Source: DASXZH01 sp963829965 (GTDB lineage Bacteria > Armatimonadota > Fimbriimonadia > Fimbriimonadales > Fimbriimonadaceae). From it: a stretch of 64,000 nt of DNA. Below the pieces are notes generated by a model, which worked only from the letters and a program-made list of their open reading frames with translations, had not been told where the DNA came from and searched no databases. Made by a program: the position numbers and the translations under genes. Location of the stretch: the NCBI GenBank assembly GCA_963829965.1, contig CAWHLK010000027.1, forward strand, positions 186,001-250,000, in the 5' to 3' direction. Shown piece after piece: positions 16,324-25,382 of the stretch; the stretch's first letter is position 1, and each line of letters starts with the position of its first letter.

Positions 16324-18070
16324 ATGAAGATGACTCTGAATCGCTCAACTTGGTTTGCCGGCGCCGGCGCACTGGCGCTTACCCTTGGTTTGGGCGCGAT
16401 GGCGCACGGGAACAAGTCCCGCCCCAAAGTTCTGCTGTTCATCAGCACCGATTGCCCCATCGCGATGGGCTATACCCCCAGGATCAACGCCCTCTATGAA
16501 AAATACTCCGCGGAGGGAGTGGATTTTGAAGCGGTCTTCCCCAACGACCTTGAGACCAAACCGGGAATCACCGCCTACATGTCCGAAAGGAGCTACAAGT
16601 TCCCGTATGAGGTTGACCTTGGCGCTAAAGAGGCCAAGAAGCTGCGCGTCGGCACCATTCCCAGCGCGGTCATCGTCGATAGCGCGGGCAACGAGCTTTA
16701 CAACGGGGCGATCGACGACAACGGCGACCCGACTCTCGCGCGCAAGCATTACCTGGACGATGCGCTTGCCGCAGTGGTGGACGGGCATCAGCCTTCAACC
16801 AAAAAGACCGCGCCTTTCGGATGCGTGATCATGCCAAGCAAGGCGCCTCCTCTGGTGGCCAAAGTGAACTATGCGGCCGACATCAAGCCGATCCTCGAAA
16901 AGCACTGCGTTCAGTGCCACGAACCGGGTGAGGTAGCTCCGTTTTCTCTGATGGGCTACGCGAATGCGCGAAAGTGGTCGCCGAACATTGTCCGCGTCAC
17001 CGGTTCCCGCCAAATGCCGCCTTGGAAGGCGATTCACGGCTATGGCGAGTTCGATCATGACAACTCCCTAAGCGAAACCGAGATCGCTACTCTCGCCCGC
17101 TGGGACGAAGCAGGCGCGCCGAAAGGCAAGCTGGGAAAAGAAGATCTGACGGTTCCCCCAAAGCCGGAATGGGCGCTCGGCAAGCCTGATATGATCGTCT
17201 CGGCGGACAAGCCGTACAACGTAGCAGCAGATGGCACCGACGTCTATCGGAACTTCGTGATCCACACCACCTTCGACCATCCGATGTATATTCAGGGCAT
17301 CGACGTTAAGCCGGGCAACCGAAAAGTCGTTCACCACGTGATCATCTTCTCGGATATCTCCAAGTACTCGGACAAGCTGGTTGCGAAGTGCACGGACGGC
17401 CAGGAAGGATACGAGAGCAGCGGCGGAGGGCCAGGTTTCTTTCCCGATGCAACCCTTGGCGGATGGGTGCCGGGCTCAACCCCTCGCAAGGCGCCCCCCA
17501 AATTGGCATTTCTGTTGAAGCCGGGCGCCAGATATCGTTTTGCAGGTTCACTATCACAAGGACGGCAAACCCGAAGAGGACCAAACCAAGGTGGCGCTCT
17601 ACTTTGATAAAGAGCCACCAGCCAAGGTTTTGAATATCACTTGGGTCGTGAATCCGAGGATCGACATTCCTGCCGGCGATGCAAACCACTTGGAAAAGCA
17701 GATATTCAAGGTCCGCCGTGACCTCACGATCTACTCGGTAACGCCGCACATGCACCTCACCGGACAATCGATGAAAGCGACGGTGATTCTGCCGGACGGT
17801 ACCACCAAGCCACTGATTTTTGTGAAAGACTGGGACTTCAACTGGCAGCTCAATTACGCCTTGAAGGAACCGATGCAGGTTCCCGCGGGCAGCCAGATCG
17901 AGGTCGAAGCGGTTTACGACAACTCCACCGCGAACCCAAGGAATCCCAACAGCCCACCGAAAGAGATCCGCTGGGGCGAGCAGACGACCGACGAAATGAT
18001 GGTTCTCGCGATGGCGACGACCCAGGATAAGCCCGCGGCTGCCGGCGAAACCAAGAATGGCGCTCATTAG
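16324..18070 (+). CDS. redoxin - cytochrome c - copper monooxygenase-like fusion, frameshifted
   Basis: A secreted multidomain redox protein. In order: signal peptide (residues 1-29), a thioredoxin-like domain (about 33-155) with a single-Cys STDCPIA motif (Cys44) and cis-Pro IPS, a mono-haem cytochrome c domain with CVQCH (195-199) and a likely distal Met in QMPPW, and a copper type II ascorbate-dependent monooxygenase-like module with HH in KVVHHVIIF (His337-338), QVHYH and HMHLTGQSM. The frame breaks near 17530: reading GADIVLQVHYHKDG needs removal of one base, and the second frame runs to 18070. The ATG at 16324 was chosen because it starts the signal peptide. Such proteins recur in Planctomycetes and Acidobacteria; the substrate is unknown. 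Confidence 0.8.
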
Positions 18071-18086
18071 ACGATAAACTGGCGTC

Positions 18087-19309
18087 ATGCCCCTTTGGCC
18101 GTTTGAGGATGCGCGATCGGCGGTCTTGGCGCGTGCCAAGCCGCTGGGTTCGATCGTGCTGCCGCTGGAATCGGCGCTGGGGCTTTGCCTGGCGGAGCCC
18201 TTTTTTGCAGGGGTCGATAATCCCGCGTTCGACAACTCGGCAGTCGATGGTTTTGCCGTGCGGGCCGAATCGGTTACGGCGGGAATGGAGCTCCCGATAC
18301 AAGCAACCGTGAGCGCGGGGTTGGCCGCGCCATCCCTCGCTCCAGGCCACGCGATCGCAATCTTCACCGGCGCGCCGATGCCGGCGGGCGCCGACGCGGT
18401 GGTCATGCAGGAAGACGCCGAACAGCTGGGAGAGCGGGTTCGCATTTTCGTTGCTCCTACAGTGGATGAGTTCGTCCGCCATCGGGGCGAGGAGTATTCT
18501 GCGGGCGACCGGCTGTTAGAGCCGGGAACCTGTGTCACGCCCCCAGGGGTGGGCGTGCTCGCTTCCAACGGGGCTTCTCAGGCAACGGTCTACCGGCCGC
18601 CGGCCGTTCGCGTTGTTTCGACGGGCAACGAGCTGACCGCGCCGGGGTCGGAACGGGGACCGAACGAGATCTTCGACGGCAACGGCCCCGCCCTGCTGGC
18701 CGCGGTTAAAGCGTTGGGCATCCGAGAAGCCGCTTTAAGCCGTGTTCCTGATTACCGGGAAGCTCTCTTAGGCGAACTCAGGGAAGCCTTGGGTGAGGCC
18801 GACGTGGTCATCACCTCGGGAGGGGTTTCGGTGGGGGCGAAGGATCTGATCAAAGATGTCTGGGAAGAGCTCGGCGTGGAACGGATCGTCTGGCAAGTGG
18901 CGATGCGGCCAGGCAAGCCGTTCTATTTTGGGGTCGGGCGCGGAAAGTTGGTTTTCGGACTGCCGGGGAATCCGGTTTCCGCGCTTGTGTGCTTCAACCT
19001 CTTCTGCCGGCCTGCGCTTCTGCGGATGATGGGATTCGGCGAGGAAGATTCCCGGCGGAAATTTTGGCGAGGTTAACGAAGGAAGCGAAACGCCAGCCGG
19101 ATCGAACCGATTTTCAACGCGGAGTCCTCACCCAGGGTGAGCATGGCTTCCTTGTGGAACCGTTGCAAAACCAGGGCTCCCACATGCTCGGCGCCTTGGT
19201 GCAGGCAAACTGTCTGATCTGCATCCCGCCCGGCGACAAGCCGTTAATTGAAGGGTCGGAAGCATCAGTTCTGGCTCTAAATTGGGACTATGTCGGTTTC
19301 TCCAGATAG
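18087..19309 (+). CDS. moeA: molybdopterin molybdenumtransferase, frameshifted
   Basis: MoeA inserts molybdenum into adenylylated molybdopterin. The main frame (18087-19076) has DNSAVDGFAVRAE, TGAPMPAGADAVVMQED, RGEEYSAGD, VVSTGNEL, ITSGGVSVGAKD and GLPGNPVSALVCF. The C-terminal domain IV (RTDFQRGVLTQGEHGFLV, then QGSHMLGALVQANCL) is in the next frame up to 19309. Restoring one T near 19047 (GAAGATTCCCGG) joins them. The corrected length is about 407 residues, the usual size. No other Mo-cofactor gene is in the window. It begins 16 bp after the redox fusion gene on the same strand, so it may be co-transcribed. Confidence 0.88.
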
Positions 19310-19422
19310 AGAGTGAGGCTATTTTGTATTTTCAGACTGGGGGCCTAAGTTGTCGTAGAGCCTTGCGCGTCCATAGTGGCCGGAGCAGGAAAGCCGGTGT
19401 TCCGATAGCCCGACGAACCGCG

Positions 19423-19901
19423 GAGTGTCAAGCTAAAGAGGCAATCGCAAAACCCAATGCGGGCGCGAAGGCACGCATTATTTAGAACAAAGCCACTCCC
19501 TCCTTTGAAGGAGGGTTGGGGTGGATGAACTCCAAGTTTCCCACCTCGTAAGGTAGGATTTTAGCTTGAAGTAGGGTGCGAGAAGGCGAATGGCATTTCT
19601 CTCAAGCTGCCAAGAGCAATGCGCTAGAGTTCACCCCTCTCAATCTCCCCTCCCTTCGACAGGCTCAGGGCCTCCGGCAAGGGGAGAAGTCGGCTCTGGC
19701 GGTTATAAATCGGGCGCTTCGTGGACCGTGTCTGGTTTTGCGATAGCCTCTAAAGCTCGACCTACTACCACGCATCCTGCTCTTTTGCTCCGCTTCGCGG
19801 AGTGTCAAGCTAAGCTCGACCTACTACACGCATCCAGTATGGTGATAAAAGCAGTTATGAAAGGTCATTGGGAGTCTTGCGATTGCCTCTAAAGCGCGAC
19901 C
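19423..19901. repeat. dispersed REP-like repeats in a gene-free gap
   Basis: The gap 19310-19967 has no credible gene. It holds three copies of a unit related to TTGCGATNGCCTCTAAAG: inverted at 19433-19454 and direct at 19734-19755 and 19877-19895. Two of the copies (19734, 19877) are followed by GCKCGACCTAC, which occurs once more at about 19812. The string CGCGGAGTGTCAAGCTAA occurs twice (about 19419 and 19797). A perfect hairpin CCCTCCTT-TG-AAGGAGGG lies at 19498-19515. Confidence 0.6.
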
Positions 19902-19967
19902 TACCACTCGTGTCCGGATGGTTGATACGGCTATAAACGGACGAGCGTTCGTTCTAAAATCTTAGGA

Positions 19968-20508
19968 GTGAATCCGCGAACCGTTTCTTCCACCCACGTC
20001 ACCATGTCCGAGGTGATGACGCCGACCGGCGCGAACTTCCTTGGCAAGGTATTTGGCGGGACCATTCTCAGCCTGCTCGACCTTGTCGCCTACGCCACCT
20101 CCTCCCGCTATGCGGGAGCCATTTGCGTTACGGCGAGCTTCGACCGGGTGGATTTTCATGAACCCATCGAAGTAGGCGAACTCGTGATCTGCGAGGGCAT
20201 GGTCCACTACGTGGGCCGCACGAGCATCGAGGTGACGATCGAGGCTTTTGCGGAGAACGTTTTCACGGGAGTGAGGCGATACCAACACGGCGCGGGTCAC
20301 AATGGTGGCGATCAAGGATGGCAAGCCTCACGAAGTTCCGCGTCTCATTTGTGAGACCACGGAAGATAAAGTCAAATTCCTGGAGGGCCGCCTGAGACGA
20401 GAGATCCGCGGGCTGCAAGACGGTGATTTTGACCGCATCGCCGCGACGTTCCGAAACGCCAGCGACGAGGCGCTTGACCGGCTCATGCTGAGCCAGGCGC
20501 TCGTCTAG
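19968..20508 (+). CDS. acyl-CoA thioesterase (YciA/BACH hotdog type), frameshifted
   Basis: A hotdog-fold acyl-CoA hydrolase. The GTG start follows TTAGGA; VSSTHVTMSEVMTPTGANFLG and KVFGGTILSLLDLVAY give the family start, with the catalytic-region Asp/Gly, and FDRVDFHEPIEVGELV follows. The first frame degenerates after FTGVRR near 20279, and the second frame (to 20508) continues with NTARVTMVAIKDGKP, typical of the strand after the GxRxHTNTA motif. A one-base insertion or two-base loss there would explain it. The C-terminal part (about residues 125-178) is a helical extension. It ends 4 bp before the ABC-2 permease start. Confidence 0.78.
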
Positions 20509-20512
20509 CCCC

Positions 20513-21319
20513 ATGATCGCGCAGGCCCGCAAATGGAGAGCGGTGTTCTCCATTTTCATTCAGGACAGCATCGTTTACGGCGCCAGCATGATCATCTGGA
20601 TCATGACCGACCTGGTCACCGCGGTCACGATGCCGCTCGTGTGGGCTACGGCGGGCGCGGCCGCGGGCGGGCCTATCGGCGGGTTCAAGACCGGCGACTT
20701 CGTCCTCTACTACCTCTGCCTGCTTCTCATGAACAACTTCATCACCAGCCACATCATGTGGGATTTGGCGATGGAGATCAAGGAGGGCAACTTCACGGTC
20801 TACCTGGTCCGGCCGATGAGCTACTACCAATACATGTTCCTGCGCAACTTCGCGTGGCGGATCGTACGGGTGGTGCTGTTCACGCCCATGTTTCTGCTCC
20901 TGCTCCTCGCCTATCACTCCTTCCTCGCCGGCGAGCATGTTTACATTTCCGGACTGTTCTTTCTTTCAATGATCCTCGGCCACCTGGTGAGCTTCACCTT
21001 TGTGATGATGATGGCGATGCTGGCGCTGTTCACCCAAGAGGTTTTCTCCATCTTCGAGCTCTATTACGTGCCGATGATTTTTCTTTCCGGCCAGCTCTTC
21101 CCCGTCGCGATGCTTCCCCAATGGGCGCAGACGCTGGCCAAGCTCCTGCCCTTCTATTTCACCACCGGCGCGCCGACCGAGATCCTGATTGGGCGCGTGA
21201 GCGGCCCCGCCATTTACCATGTTCTGTTCATGCAGGTGGTTTGGATACTGATTGCGTTCGTGGCTTCCAAGCTGCTTTGGAAAAAGGGCCTGAAGTTCTA
21301 TTCGGGCGTGGGGATGTAA
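20513..21319 (+). CDS. ABC-2 family permease
   Basis: 268 residues with six predicted membrane helices. It resembles the DUF990/ABC-2 permeases of the YfiM/daunorubicin-resistance-like type: FKTGDFVLYYLCLLLMNNFI, WDLAMEIKEGNFTVYLVRPM and a C-terminal helix pair ending in WKKGLKFYSGVGM, a common end for this family. Such permeases usually come in pairs with an ATPase, but neither an ATPase nor a second permease is adjacent here. A long alternative ORF in another frame (20533-21327) is a shadow. Confidence 0.82.
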   Translation: MIAQARKWRAVFSIFIQDSIVYGASMIIWIMTDLVTAVTMPLVWATAGAAAGGPIGGFKTGDFVLYYLCLLLMNNFITSHIMWDLAMEIKEGNFTVYLVRPMSYYQYMFLRNFAWRIVRVVLFTPMFLLLLLAYHSFLAGEHVYISGLFFLSMILGHLVSFTFVMMMAMLALFTQEVFSIFELYYVPMIFLSGQLFPVAMLPQWAQTLAKLLPFYFTTGAPTEILIGRVSGPAIYHVLFMQVVWILIAFVASKLLWKKGLKFYSGVGM

Positions 21320-21334
21320 TATCCTGAGGCTTGG

Positions 21335-22003
21335 ATGTATTCGGTAATCGGCGCGGACGGGCAGCTTTACGGCCCGGTGCCCATGGACACCCTGAAGCAA
21401 TGGTGCAGGGAGGGCCGGATTTTGCCCACCACGAGCCTTATGCCTGCGGGGTCCAGCCAAATGCTGCGCGCCTCGGACATTGCCGAACTGCACCCGTTCT
21501 TTGTTCAGCCGGGGCCGATTCCGCAAGGGCAGCCCTACGGCTATACGGCGCAAAATCCGGTGCAGCAGGGGCAGTCCCAGATACAGCAAGGAATCGACCC
21601 CAACTATCCTGGGCAGCCCCATATGGGGGGCATCCGGCACGATCCGTATGTTCCCGGTGGCTTCCAGAGCCCTTCCCAACCTCAGCAAGGCTCCTCGCCG
21701 TTTAGCCCAAGACCAACCCCATTCCAGCAGCCCAACTATTACGGCCAGCCGGGGGCAACGGGTGTGCCCTCGAAACGCAGCAAGGCGGTGGCAGTAATTC
21801 TCGTGCTGATTTTCGGCCCTTTAGGAGTCCACAGGTTCTACCTCGGCTATGGAAAGGACGGGGTCGTTATGTTAGGGGCAACGGTTTTGTCGGCCTTTTT
21901 CTGCTGGCTGGGACTCATTGCAACCACCATTTGGTCGGTGATGGACCTGTACAAGATCTTCGCAGGCACTATGCCGGACGCGGATGGGAATCCTCTGCAG
22001 TAA
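21335..22003 (+). CDS. GYF_2 and TM2 domain membrane protein
   Basis: 222 residues. The N-terminal GYF_2 domain (1-50) has YSVIGADGQLYGPVPMDTLKQW and the GRILPTTSLMPAG strand. A Gln/Pro-rich low-complexity linker (about 55-140) follows. The C-terminal TM2 domain (145-210) reads AVAVILVLIFGPLGVHRFYLGYGKDGVVM then WSVMDLYKIFAG. The GYF part is thought to bind proline-rich peptides in the cytoplasm, and TM2 anchors it. Its 3' end overlaps the convergent YkgJ-GT41 gene by 35 bp. Function unknown. Confidence 0.85.
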   Translation: MYSVIGADGQLYGPVPMDTLKQWCREGRILPTTSLMPAGSSQMLRASDIAELHPFFVQPGPIPQGQPYGYTAQNPVQQGQSQIQQGIDPNYPGQPHMGGIRHDPYVPGGFQSPSQPQQGSSPFSPRPTPFQQPNYYGQPGATGVPSKRSKAVAVILVLIFGPLGVHRFYLGYGKDGVVMLGATVLSAFFCWLGLIATTIWSVMDLYKIFAGTMPDADGNPLQ

Positions 22004-24092
22004 GGAAGCGCAGCACTTCGTAAAAGGTCTCGGTTGCGGCCCTTCGATCGAAGAGTTCTTGTACCGGCAGCTTTCTAACGCTTTCTTTCAGTTCGCCGGA
22101 ATTCAGGACTTGACCGATGTAATCGTCATCGTTTTTTGCCACCCGATCCTCGGCACCCAGAACCTTGTAAAAGCCCAGCGTGTGACGGCCGCGAAGGTGG
22201 ATTCCGGGAACGGAGATCACCGGCGTTCCCACCAAGAGGGCCTCAATCGTCGTGTTCGAGCCGTTCCAGTCGGGAGTGTCCAGGGAGCCGTCCACCGCTG
22301 CGAGAAGGCCGAGAAATTCCTGGGCTTCCATCTTCGGCAGCCACTGGACGTGCACTCCCGCAGTTCTGAGCCGCTGTTTCAGGCGCTCAGTGGAATAGTC
22401 TCCATAATCGATCATCAACAAGGGGCGATTGGTCGCTTCCGCGACTCTCTTGAAGAGCGCGTCGCGGCGCGGCAGAAGCTTCAATGAGTTTTGAGCAATC
22501 AAGAAATGCGGCCCTGGCCCCAGCCGGCTCTTATCAAAGGGAACGGGATTGCCGATAAGCATGCGTTCGTAACAGAGCCCAAAACCGGGCAATCTAAGGA
22601 GAATTTCCGAGTAATGGCTATCGGCGTCTGACGGCTCCATGGCGTCCGACGAAAGGTAGTGGGTGATTTCGGGAAAGCCGCAAGTGTAAGGCGTGCCCCA
22701 CATGGTTATTTGCACGGGAGCGAGTCGGAAAGTGGCGAACAGTTTTGCGCGCGCCACCTCCTGCGGGTCCAAATGAACGAGAACGTCCAGTTTCAGAGAT
22801 TTGATGAATCGGCCGCCCTCGGGCGCGCTGCCCTGCAGCATAAAGAAATGATCCGCTCTTTGCTGCCATATCGAGGTCATCGCATCGAAGTGAGGGCCGA
22901 GTTGAAAGGCGTAGGTCTCGACGTCCTCGGGAGGCCGGCTGAGGAAGCCAATCGCCCAACGGCTCGCCTGGTGGTTCCTCATCGTGCCGCTGATGAAGCC
23001 CACCCGCAACTTCCCGTCCGGCTTTCTCGACGCGATCGGTTCGCCAAGTTCCGGAAGCGCCCTTCGTGAATGATCGGTGACAAAGGAGCCAAACTTGGCG
23101 TTCAAGTCTCGATCGACGAAACCGTGATAGGGGAGGGTGATGGCTTCGTATCTTCCTAGTGCGTCGAAGACCTGGCCGGAATCGAAATGCAAGTCCATGA
23201 GGCGATCAAGGACGACCTCGTATCGTTTACGAGTCGCTGCAATCTCGTCCTCACTTTCGGGGGCTACCGGCGTTTGAAGCATAAACAACGCGGTTTGGGC
23301 ATCCATTCCAGGCTCGGGCAGCAGCATTTCCGCGCCCGGTTTGGCGGTTCGCAGGGCCTCGGTCATTCCGGAGACGCGGGGGTTGAAGGGAGAAAGACCG
23401 TAGGGCTCGTTAGGCCTCGGCCGGAAGCCCTCGGTCCAGGTTGCTTCGGCAAGAACGCCCGCGTCTCTTAAAGCAGCCTCGGCCAGACGCTGGTCCCTCA
23501 GCAAAGGGGAAACCGTGAGGCCAAGCTCCAGCATTCCTGGGCGCAGCCCGGACTCGGTTGCCGCCAGAATCAGTCCTTCGCCCGCCGCAAAGGCAAGGGA
23601 TTCGCACTCCTCGATGCGAGGCTGCCGGCCGGAGGGCGGCAGGCCAAACCAAGTTTTGCAGGCTTCCACTTCCTTGGAGGCCTGTCCACGGCAATACCAG
23701 GGCCGGACTTCATAGATCGAGCAAAGGCCTTCCTTGAGGAACGGACATGGAGTCCGGATCATTTCTAATCGATTAGCCCTGGCGAACCTATTGGCTTGCT
23801 CATACGTTTCCGCTCTTTGAGCGAGTTCAGCACGCTGCTCGGGGTTCCATTCTGTCCATATATGGTGCCCGATGAGCGCGGTTTCCACATTGGAAACGGG
23901 CACGAGCCGGTTGCAGCAATAGCAGCAGCCCCCTTTGCAATCGGCGCGATGGCGCTGCTCGGCGGCGGACACTTCCCGCCCCACCGTTTGGGCGATCTTG
24001 GAACCCGCCTGAGCAAGGGGGATCAGTCCCGGACGCCGAAACGCCGAGGCCGCTAATATGGAAGATTGCTTCCGCGCGTCCTCGGCGTTCAT
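21969..24092 (-). CDS. YkgJ-type Cys-cluster domain fused to GT41 O-GlcNAc-transferase-like domain
   Basis: 707 residues. The N-terminal domain (about 30-150) has a YkgJ/CxxCxxCC-like cluster: Cys52, 56, 57, 59, 60, then Cys116, 124, 134 and 145 (CPFLKEGLCSIYEVRPWYCR). From about 360 to 690 it matches the catalytic region of OGT/SPINDLY-type GT41 enzymes: KLRVGFISGTMRNHQ, FRLAPVQITMWGTPYTCGFP, YSEILLRLPGFG, and the UDP-sugar site DWNGSNTTIEALLVGTPVI. The normal TPR superhelix is replaced by the Cys-rich domain and a 200-residue helical linker. GT41 enzymes O-glycosylate Ser/Thr in proteins; the YkgJ part may bind Zn or Fe-S and could bring in a substrate. Neither half alone is novel, but the join is unusual. 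Confidence 0.78.
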   Translation of the reverse strand: MNAEDARKQSSILAASAFRRPGLIPLAQAGSKIAQTVGREVSAAEQRHRADCKGGCCYCCNRLVPVSNVETALIGHHIWTEWNPEQRAELAQRAETYEQANRFARANRLEMIRTPCPFLKEGLCSIYEVRPWYCRGQASKEVEACKTWFGLPPSGRQPRIEECESLAFAAGEGLILAATESGLRPGMLELGLTVSPLLRDQRLAEAALRDAGVLAEATWTEGFRPRPNEPYGLSPFNPRVSGMTEALRTAKPGAEMLLPEPGMDAQTALFMLQTPVAPESEDEIAATRKRYEVVLDRLMDLHFDSGQVFDALGRYEAITLPYHGFVDRDLNAKFGSFVTDHSRRALPELGEPIASRKPDGKLRVGFISGTMRNHQASRWAIGFLSRPPEDVETYAFQLGPHFDAMTSIWQQRADHFFMLQGSAPEGGRFIKSLKLDVLVHLDPQEVARAKLFATFRLAPVQITMWGTPYTCGFPEITHYLSSDAMEPSDADSHYSEILLRLPGFGLCYERMLIGNPVPFDKSRLGPGPHFLIAQNSLKLLPRRDALFKRVAEATNRPLLMIDYGDYSTERLKQRLRTAGVHVQWLPKMEAQEFLGLLAAVDGSLDTPDWNGSNTTIEALLVGTPVISVPGIHLRGRHTLGFYKVLGAEDRVAKNDDDYIGQVLNSGELKESVRKLPVQELFDRRAATETFYEVLRFLTAEDSHPRPA

Positions 24093-24134
24093 TCGCTCGA
24101 GTTTACTTGGCCCGGTGGTGTGGCCAGTTGAACT

Positions 24135-25058
24135 CTATGGAGCTGACGGGTTGCGTCGCCATTCGTTGTTGTCGTACGAAGTCCACGTTTGGGTGATGTT
24201 CTGCCACTTCGCATGGCCATCGGCAAAACCGAGGTTCACGCCGCCCTTGATGGAGGTGTAAGGACCTGCGAATCCTCCCGGATCCGTACCGGCGGTATTC
24301 GGGGTGATTACCGCGTCTCCGTGTCGAGGATAGAGTCTGGATTGCAGGGTGCCCGTATAGCCATCAGCGGTGTCGTCGAACACCCAGGGCTGGGGATAGA
24401 GCCCGCCGCGAGACGGCGTGCCGTCGGTTCGCGCCGCATCGCCAATGAGAATGAAGTTGGCGACGGAGGCGATGCTCGACTGAGTGACGGTGTCATTGAC
24501 GCCGAAGTCGGACAGTGCGGGCACTGCCTCGCCCTTGATGGTAACGGTGGGAGGAGTCGCGCCGTTAGAAGTCGAGCTCAGTTGATAGGCCGCGGCAAAC
24601 GGCGCGTTCTTGGCCACGTAGTTGACGCCTTCGATGTTCTGAAGGTTGCCTTCGTTAAAGTTGGTTCCGAAGTCCACCGTCCACCACTCGGTGGATTGTG
24701 GGGTTGGCCACTGGGGCGACGATGGGTTCTTCCAGATACTGTTTGCGCCGCTCTGCTTTGTATACGGATAGAGGATCTCCTCGGCCGAATAGACAGCGGC
24801 ATTGACGGCGGTGTCGTTCGCAGTGTTGTAGGTTGGAGCATAGCGCTCGGTCACCGAGAAGAGATAGGTGTCGTCGTAGTCGCCCTGATAAAGGAAGTAA
24901 GCGAGGTCGATTTGTTTGACGTCCGAGAGCCCCACGGACTTTTTGGCGGCGTCCTTCGCCTGAGCGAAAACAGGGAAAAGAATAGCGGCCAGGATTGCGA
25001 TGATCGCGATGACCACAAGGAGTTCGATGAGCGTGAATGCGTTGAGTGTTCGTTTCAT
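24135..25058 (-). CDS. prepilin-type (DUF1559-like) secreted protein
   Basis: 307 residues. The N-terminus is a type IV prepilin/pseudopilin leader: MKRTLNA, cleavage before FTLIELLVVIAIIAILAAI (Glu5 present), then FPVFAQAKDAAKK, which is typical of Armatimonadota and Planctomycetes paralogues. The C-terminus has an H-x9-DG-like motif around GVNLGFADGHAKW. The body is a beta-rich pseudopilin domain. These proteins are made in many copies per genome and are processed by prepilin peptidase; the function is not established. An AT-rich promoter lies upstream. Confidence 0.85.
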   Translation of the reverse strand: MKRTLNAFTLIELLVVIAIIAILAAILFPVFAQAKDAAKKSVGLSDVKQIDLAYFLYQGDYDDTYLFSVTERYAPTYNTANDTAVNAAVYSAEEILYPYTKQSGANSIWKNPSSPQWPTPQSTEWWTVDFGTNFNEGNLQNIEGVNYVAKNAPFAAAYQLSSTSNGATPPTVTIKGEAVPALSDFGVNDTVTQSSIASVANFILIGDAARTDGTPSRGGLYPQPWVFDDTADGYTGTLQSRLYPRHGDAVITPNTAGTDPGGFAGPYTSIKGGVNLGFADGHAKWQNITQTWTSYDNNEWRRNPSAP

Positions 25059-25382
25059 GATTGCTAATGCCCTTAGAGGATAAAGGCATTATACAACAAT
25101 ATTCGATATAGATGATCAACTTTATTAGTTATTTATATGACAGGATAAGTCTGGTATGGCGCTTCGCGCCGCGAGCGAACTGAGTTCTCACTCAAAAGGC
25201 CAGCATTGGGGACGATGATTTCTGCGCCTTCGGTGTTAATCCTCCGGCGCCTGCGGCTTTACAGTAGCTTCTCAGGCGCAACCATTCCACGCGGCTCATC
25301 CCTTTTACGGCGCGCAGAGCCACGTTTACGCGCAAAGCGCCAGGTTTGATTTACGGCGTCAAGCTTACGGGCGAAGCCCCTA
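25059..25382. other. intergenic region: pilin promoter and repeat-like GC blocks
   Basis: No gene. The first 85 bp are very AT-rich and hold the pilin promoter. The rest holds short GC-palindromic blocks, including GGCGCTTCGCGCC near 25155 and TTTACGGCGCG / GTTTACGCGCAAAGCGCC near 25310. Similar blocks recur near 44550-44595 upstream of rplA. Confidence 0.45.
25088..25093 (-). promoter_or_regulatory. -10 box of the prepilin promoter
   Basis: The minus strand reads TATAAT about 30 bp upstream of the ATG, preceded by 50 bp of AT-rich DNA. The best -35 candidate (TTGATC) is 20 bp away, longer than the optimum, so the -35 assignment is weak. Confidence 0.4.

Noticed and set aside
20533..21327. 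264-residue plus-strand ORF in another frame of the ABC-2 permease gene
   Set aside because: Arg/His-rich, no membrane segments, entirely within the permease frame, which has strong family signatures.
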